Shown one piece after another: positions 62,801 to 64,000 of a DNA stretch of 64,000 nucleotides. Numbering within the stretch: the stretch's first letter is position 1; each line of letters starts with the position of its first letter. Source of the DNA: PWXP01 sp034005525 (GTDB lineage Bacteria; Planctomycetota; Planctomycetia; Pirellulales; Thermoguttaceae); NCBI GenBank assembly GCA_034005525.1, contig JAVEUP010000013.1, forward strand, positions 1 to 64,000, read 5' to 3'. The notes below the pieces were generated by a model. That model did not search any database and was not told the origin of the DNA. It worked only from the letters and a program-made list of their open reading frames with translations. The position numbers and the translations under genes are program-made.

Positions 62801-63527
62801 GCTGCCGGAACCGCTACCAGGTTCCGAATCGCTCGAGTCGCTTCAGCAGCGTGTTGCCGAAGGGCTCGACGCAGGCAACTACCTCGACCTGAACAACTCG
62901 AACAACCAGGCCCCCGGAGCAACGCGAATGATGGTTGCCGACATACAGCCCCTGGCCGGAGCCGTGGCACGGCTGGTCGCCGCTTATCCGGAATCGGCCT
63001 GGCCGGTCATCGAGAACCTGGCGGCTTCACCCTATCCCTTCGCGCATTATCTCGCGCTTCGCGAGTGGCGTGCCGGCGGTTTTCCCGGCGAGGACGATCG
63101 GCTTATTGCCTTGCTGCAAGAGTGCGCACAGTCGTCCGACACGGTGCGGTTCTACTGGACGTGTGAAGCCCTCGCGGACCGGCAAGTGACGTCGGCCATT
63201 CCCCTCTTGGCACAGTTGGCCCACGCCGATGCCCTGCCGGCCTTGCACGGGCCACCCGGCATGGGCCAGGGCTATCCGGCGGCCAGGACGCTAGCCCGGC
63301 TTGCCGGCGACCTGGAGCATGGCGACGTCCGGCGGCTGCTCGCCCGCGAGAACATTTGGATTCGCGCCGGGGCCATTTCTGGCCTGACCGAAGCCCGGGC
63401 CGCCGGCATCGAACGTCTCTTGGCACGACTTCTCAACGGAACCGAACCCGGCCTGATCCGCAACCATGCCGAGGTGGGTTTGAGACGGTTGAAAATGTGT
63501 CGCGGGAAGGAAAGTGGGCATCACTGA
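59853..63527 (+). CDS. Exported HEAT-repeat protein with hydrazine-synthase-alpha-like and c-haem domains
   Basis: 1224 residues. Signal peptide FLTIWWLGAAFLGGMPATGE. A TolB/PD40-like propeller portion follows (GEVFDPQPSYDGRTILFSMR, GTELVQLTDGPFNDVSGVYL). A segment like the middle domain of hydrazine synthase alpha comes next (LGEVPILPDGSAYFEAPADT, LFLEPVDAAGR, SLQEMTYI), then C352-N-G-C355-H356, a c-type haem site. The remaining ~800 residues are HEAT repeats (RRRACEVLAAM, SPAVRRAAARALARLG, DDWQVRFHTAVAIESI). Planctomycete relatives are presumed electron carriers or scaffolds; the haem ligand set beyond His356 is not clear. GGGAGGG precedes the ATG. The divergent promoter gives a leader of about 145 nt. 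Confidence 0.82.
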   Translation: MLRFLTIWWLGAAFLGGMPATGEEPLPGIVFVSDEIFGPRHENPGFRRHGTNHWREGYIYHRATTQHPLERTTTPTRSGRNLYTLVPAAPTGRLMRITHLTEGEVFDPQPSYDGRTILFSMRRDGEDWFNLYEIGADGTELVQLTDGPFNDVSGVYLPDGRFLFAATRPGARDLGIYLGDPKTRQTQLVFNDPNRAEFDPRPILLERPRPPVLPPKAPSHVTASADARRVPVTGRARFVVTNARRSDNPDHEAVLHRARYFRVIEALHTAVTSSSHTSLATRVLGEVPILPDGSAYFEAPADTPLFLEPVDAAGRRIEFDWNLPETAAPVGSKQSLQEMTYITARAGEVKSCNGCHAPQNEAPSPASTVAALQRPPVAVRRDLTDLLYRRNDPEEFRASARMGESPKYREWLESPDADLRRRACEVLAAMEDETRQDAPAIARLLDDRSPAVRRAAARALARLGTVEALPGLVARLDDDDWQVRFHTAVAIESITACSPGSPDAMAARDFYAGLISELGGAEGVRQALGRGPEALRRLNRDGDVELRRRWFEAAGRLGPEAPEEARQIVRQALDVPLPPPVKFEPWPGKRHPLEGSPPEIGAIRAAGWFEDEPSAALLVPWLARHEYPEHVSAAALALGRIGTPEAVAALWEALRCEVPDRRPFMTRYVQHGPQHQEYTLLRGLILAGEAPAIDDVPLIIALLPGTFLEKPRFEDRLRPESQRVLLGRILLDRAGLREKAVAILVDVLHGEPAPTDDPLYRGILQGVNLERPYHEHQRPFPVVEQIEPEQALWLLGCLAADRSEVPEELVVPYLTSENWRERIDGAVLLSLLGFDAWAARVLAAEADKPYPFSEIMGIGKSHYDENFRAKCYMAMALAHHVDDVGRLRTFADPKRRYRDIRYGLAVGLGLRGTADGIGLLTEMAAADPISVIRREARESLRAIQERHRMAGEPVPEIRLPKALPFEAWYPPRGLAWPGPVEEPLPEPLPGSESLESLQQRVAEGLDAGNYLDLNNSNNQAPGATRMMVADIQPLAGAVARLVAAYPESAWPVIENLAASPYPFAHYLALREWRAGGFPGEDDRLIALLQECAQSSDTVRFYWTCEALADRQVTSAIPLLAQLAHADALPALHGPPGMGQGYPAARTLARLAGDLEHGDVRRLLARENIWIRAGAISGLTEARAAGIERLLARLLNGTEPGLIRNHAEVGLRRLKMCRGKESGHH

Positions 63528-63695
63528 TATTGACGGGTCAGGAAGGACGACGTCGTATGCCGTGATGCCACGAACCGCCTGATCGACCGAAGCAGGCATG
63601 GTGTACCACGTGCTGAATTGTGGGAACTGCCGAACGTGGTCACTCGAAGTGCTTGACCGGAATGATGGCCGTGGCATGGGCGCCCATGACCGTTC

Positions 63696-63724
63696 TTGAC
63701 ACCTTTGGCACAGGCTGATAGGCT
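63696..63724 (+). promoter_or_regulatory. Possible promoter for the last gene
   Basis: TTGACA (63696-63701, perfect), 17-base spacer, TAGGCT (63719-63724, weak) 39 bases before the ATG at 63763. The rest of 63528-63695 shows no gene. Confidence 0.35.
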
Positions 63725-63762
63725 GCCTGCATGATGCTGCTAGCCCTATCAAGAGGTGAGTG

Positions 63763-64000
63763 ATGCAAGATCGGATTCGTGAATCGAGTTGGAAGCGGTT
63801 CCGCAAGCTTCAGACAGTGGAGATTGACCGTTTCTGCCAGCGTCTGAGGACATCTTGTGTTGCTGCCGTTGCAGCTTCCTGGCTTCTGGCATTGCTGTCT
63901 CCGGCCGCCGGCGGCGAATCGGTCATCCTGGCTGAGCGGGGCGAGGCCCGATTCGCCGTGGTGGTCGCGCCCGGTGCCGGCGAGCGGGTGCGCGTGGCGG
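63763..64000 (+). CDS. Exported protein (3' partial), family uncertain
   Basis: The frame runs off the window. 79 residues are visible: a basic N-terminus (MQDRIRESSWKRFRKLQTVE), a hydrophobic signal (VAAVAASWLLALLSPAAGGE) and SVILAERGEARFAVVVAPGA. The ILAE.GEARF.VVV opening recalls the N-terminal domain before DUF4838/glycosidase-like proteins, a weak call. AGAGGTGAG precedes the ATG. Confidence 0.6.
   Translation, partial: MQDRIRESSWKRFRKLQTVEIDRFCQRLRTSCVAAVAASWLLALLSPAAGGESVILAERGEARFAVVVAPGAGERVRVA

Overview
The window looks like a chromosomal stretch from a member of the Planctomycetota, probably near the Pirellulales. It is GC-rich. It carries three DUF1559 proteins with type IV pilin-like N-termini, two of them near tiny lipoproteins. 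It also has two PEP-CTERM surface proteins, a sulfatase, BNR-type and heparinase-like proteins, Tat-exported oxidoreductase and aminotransferase proteins, many small lipoproteins and long non-coding spacers. No rRNA, tRNA, CRISPR array, phage or intact insertion sequence was recognised.

Layout. 1-6.5 kb is a decayed zone: a partial MORN-repeat membrane protein cut by the window edge, a truncated alpha/beta hydrolase, a lipoprotein, an N-terminal fragment of a pyruvate-kinase-like gene, a formylglycine-enzyme-like lipoprotein, a WGR protein, and a chimeric ORF whose 3' part is unrelated to its 5' part. 6.5-11 kb holds a Tat Gfo/Idh/MocA oxidoreductase, a DUF1559 protein with its small lipoprotein, and a NagA-like deacetylase. 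11-22.4 kb is a glycan/surface cluster: a von Willebrand A membrane protein, a sulfatase-fold protein that has lost its catalytic Cys/Ser, a Tat-exported DegT-type aminotransferase, two BNR-4 proteins and a heparinase II/III-like protein. 22.6-27.7 kb holds a LamG PEP-CTERM protein, a second DUF1559 protein and a Ser/Thr kinase. 27.7-35 kb holds an SDR, an internally deleted endonuclease IV, a YkgJ-type protein, FtsH, RpiB and a zincin lipoprotein. 35-38.6 kb holds an Fe-type superoxide dismutase with a second internal start, and a protein with about 49 cysteines in a five-residue repeat.

38.6-50.5 kb holds a P-loop NTPase with an inserted membrane hairpin and its zinc-ribbon/GYF partner, a DUF900 hydrolase lipoprotein, an alkyltransferase-like/endonuclease V fusion, a third DUF1559 protein and a 1571-residue autotransporter-repeat PEP-CTERM protein. 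50.5-54.5 kb is again rearranged: a duplicated 5' fragment of a fucose-isomerase-like gene cut by a small inverted-repeat element, a ParE/ParD pair, the intact isomerase-like gene and a Flp pilin. 54.9-64 kb holds an M20 amidohydrolase, a HAD phosphatase, a ceramidase-like protein, a DUF4143 ATPase that shares a palindromic divergent promoter with a large HEAT/hydrazine-synthase-alpha-like c-type cytochrome, and the start of another exported protein.

A pair of about 180-bp palindromic elements with perfect or near-perfect 16-bp terminal inverted repeats (10980-11158 and 33427-33608) is the clearest mobile signal. The most unusual genes are the ATL-EndoV fusion, the CxPxx repeat protein, the Gly81 sulfatase, the TM-inserted NTPase pair and the haem/HEAT protein. 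All functional calls come from reading motifs by eye; no database search was run.
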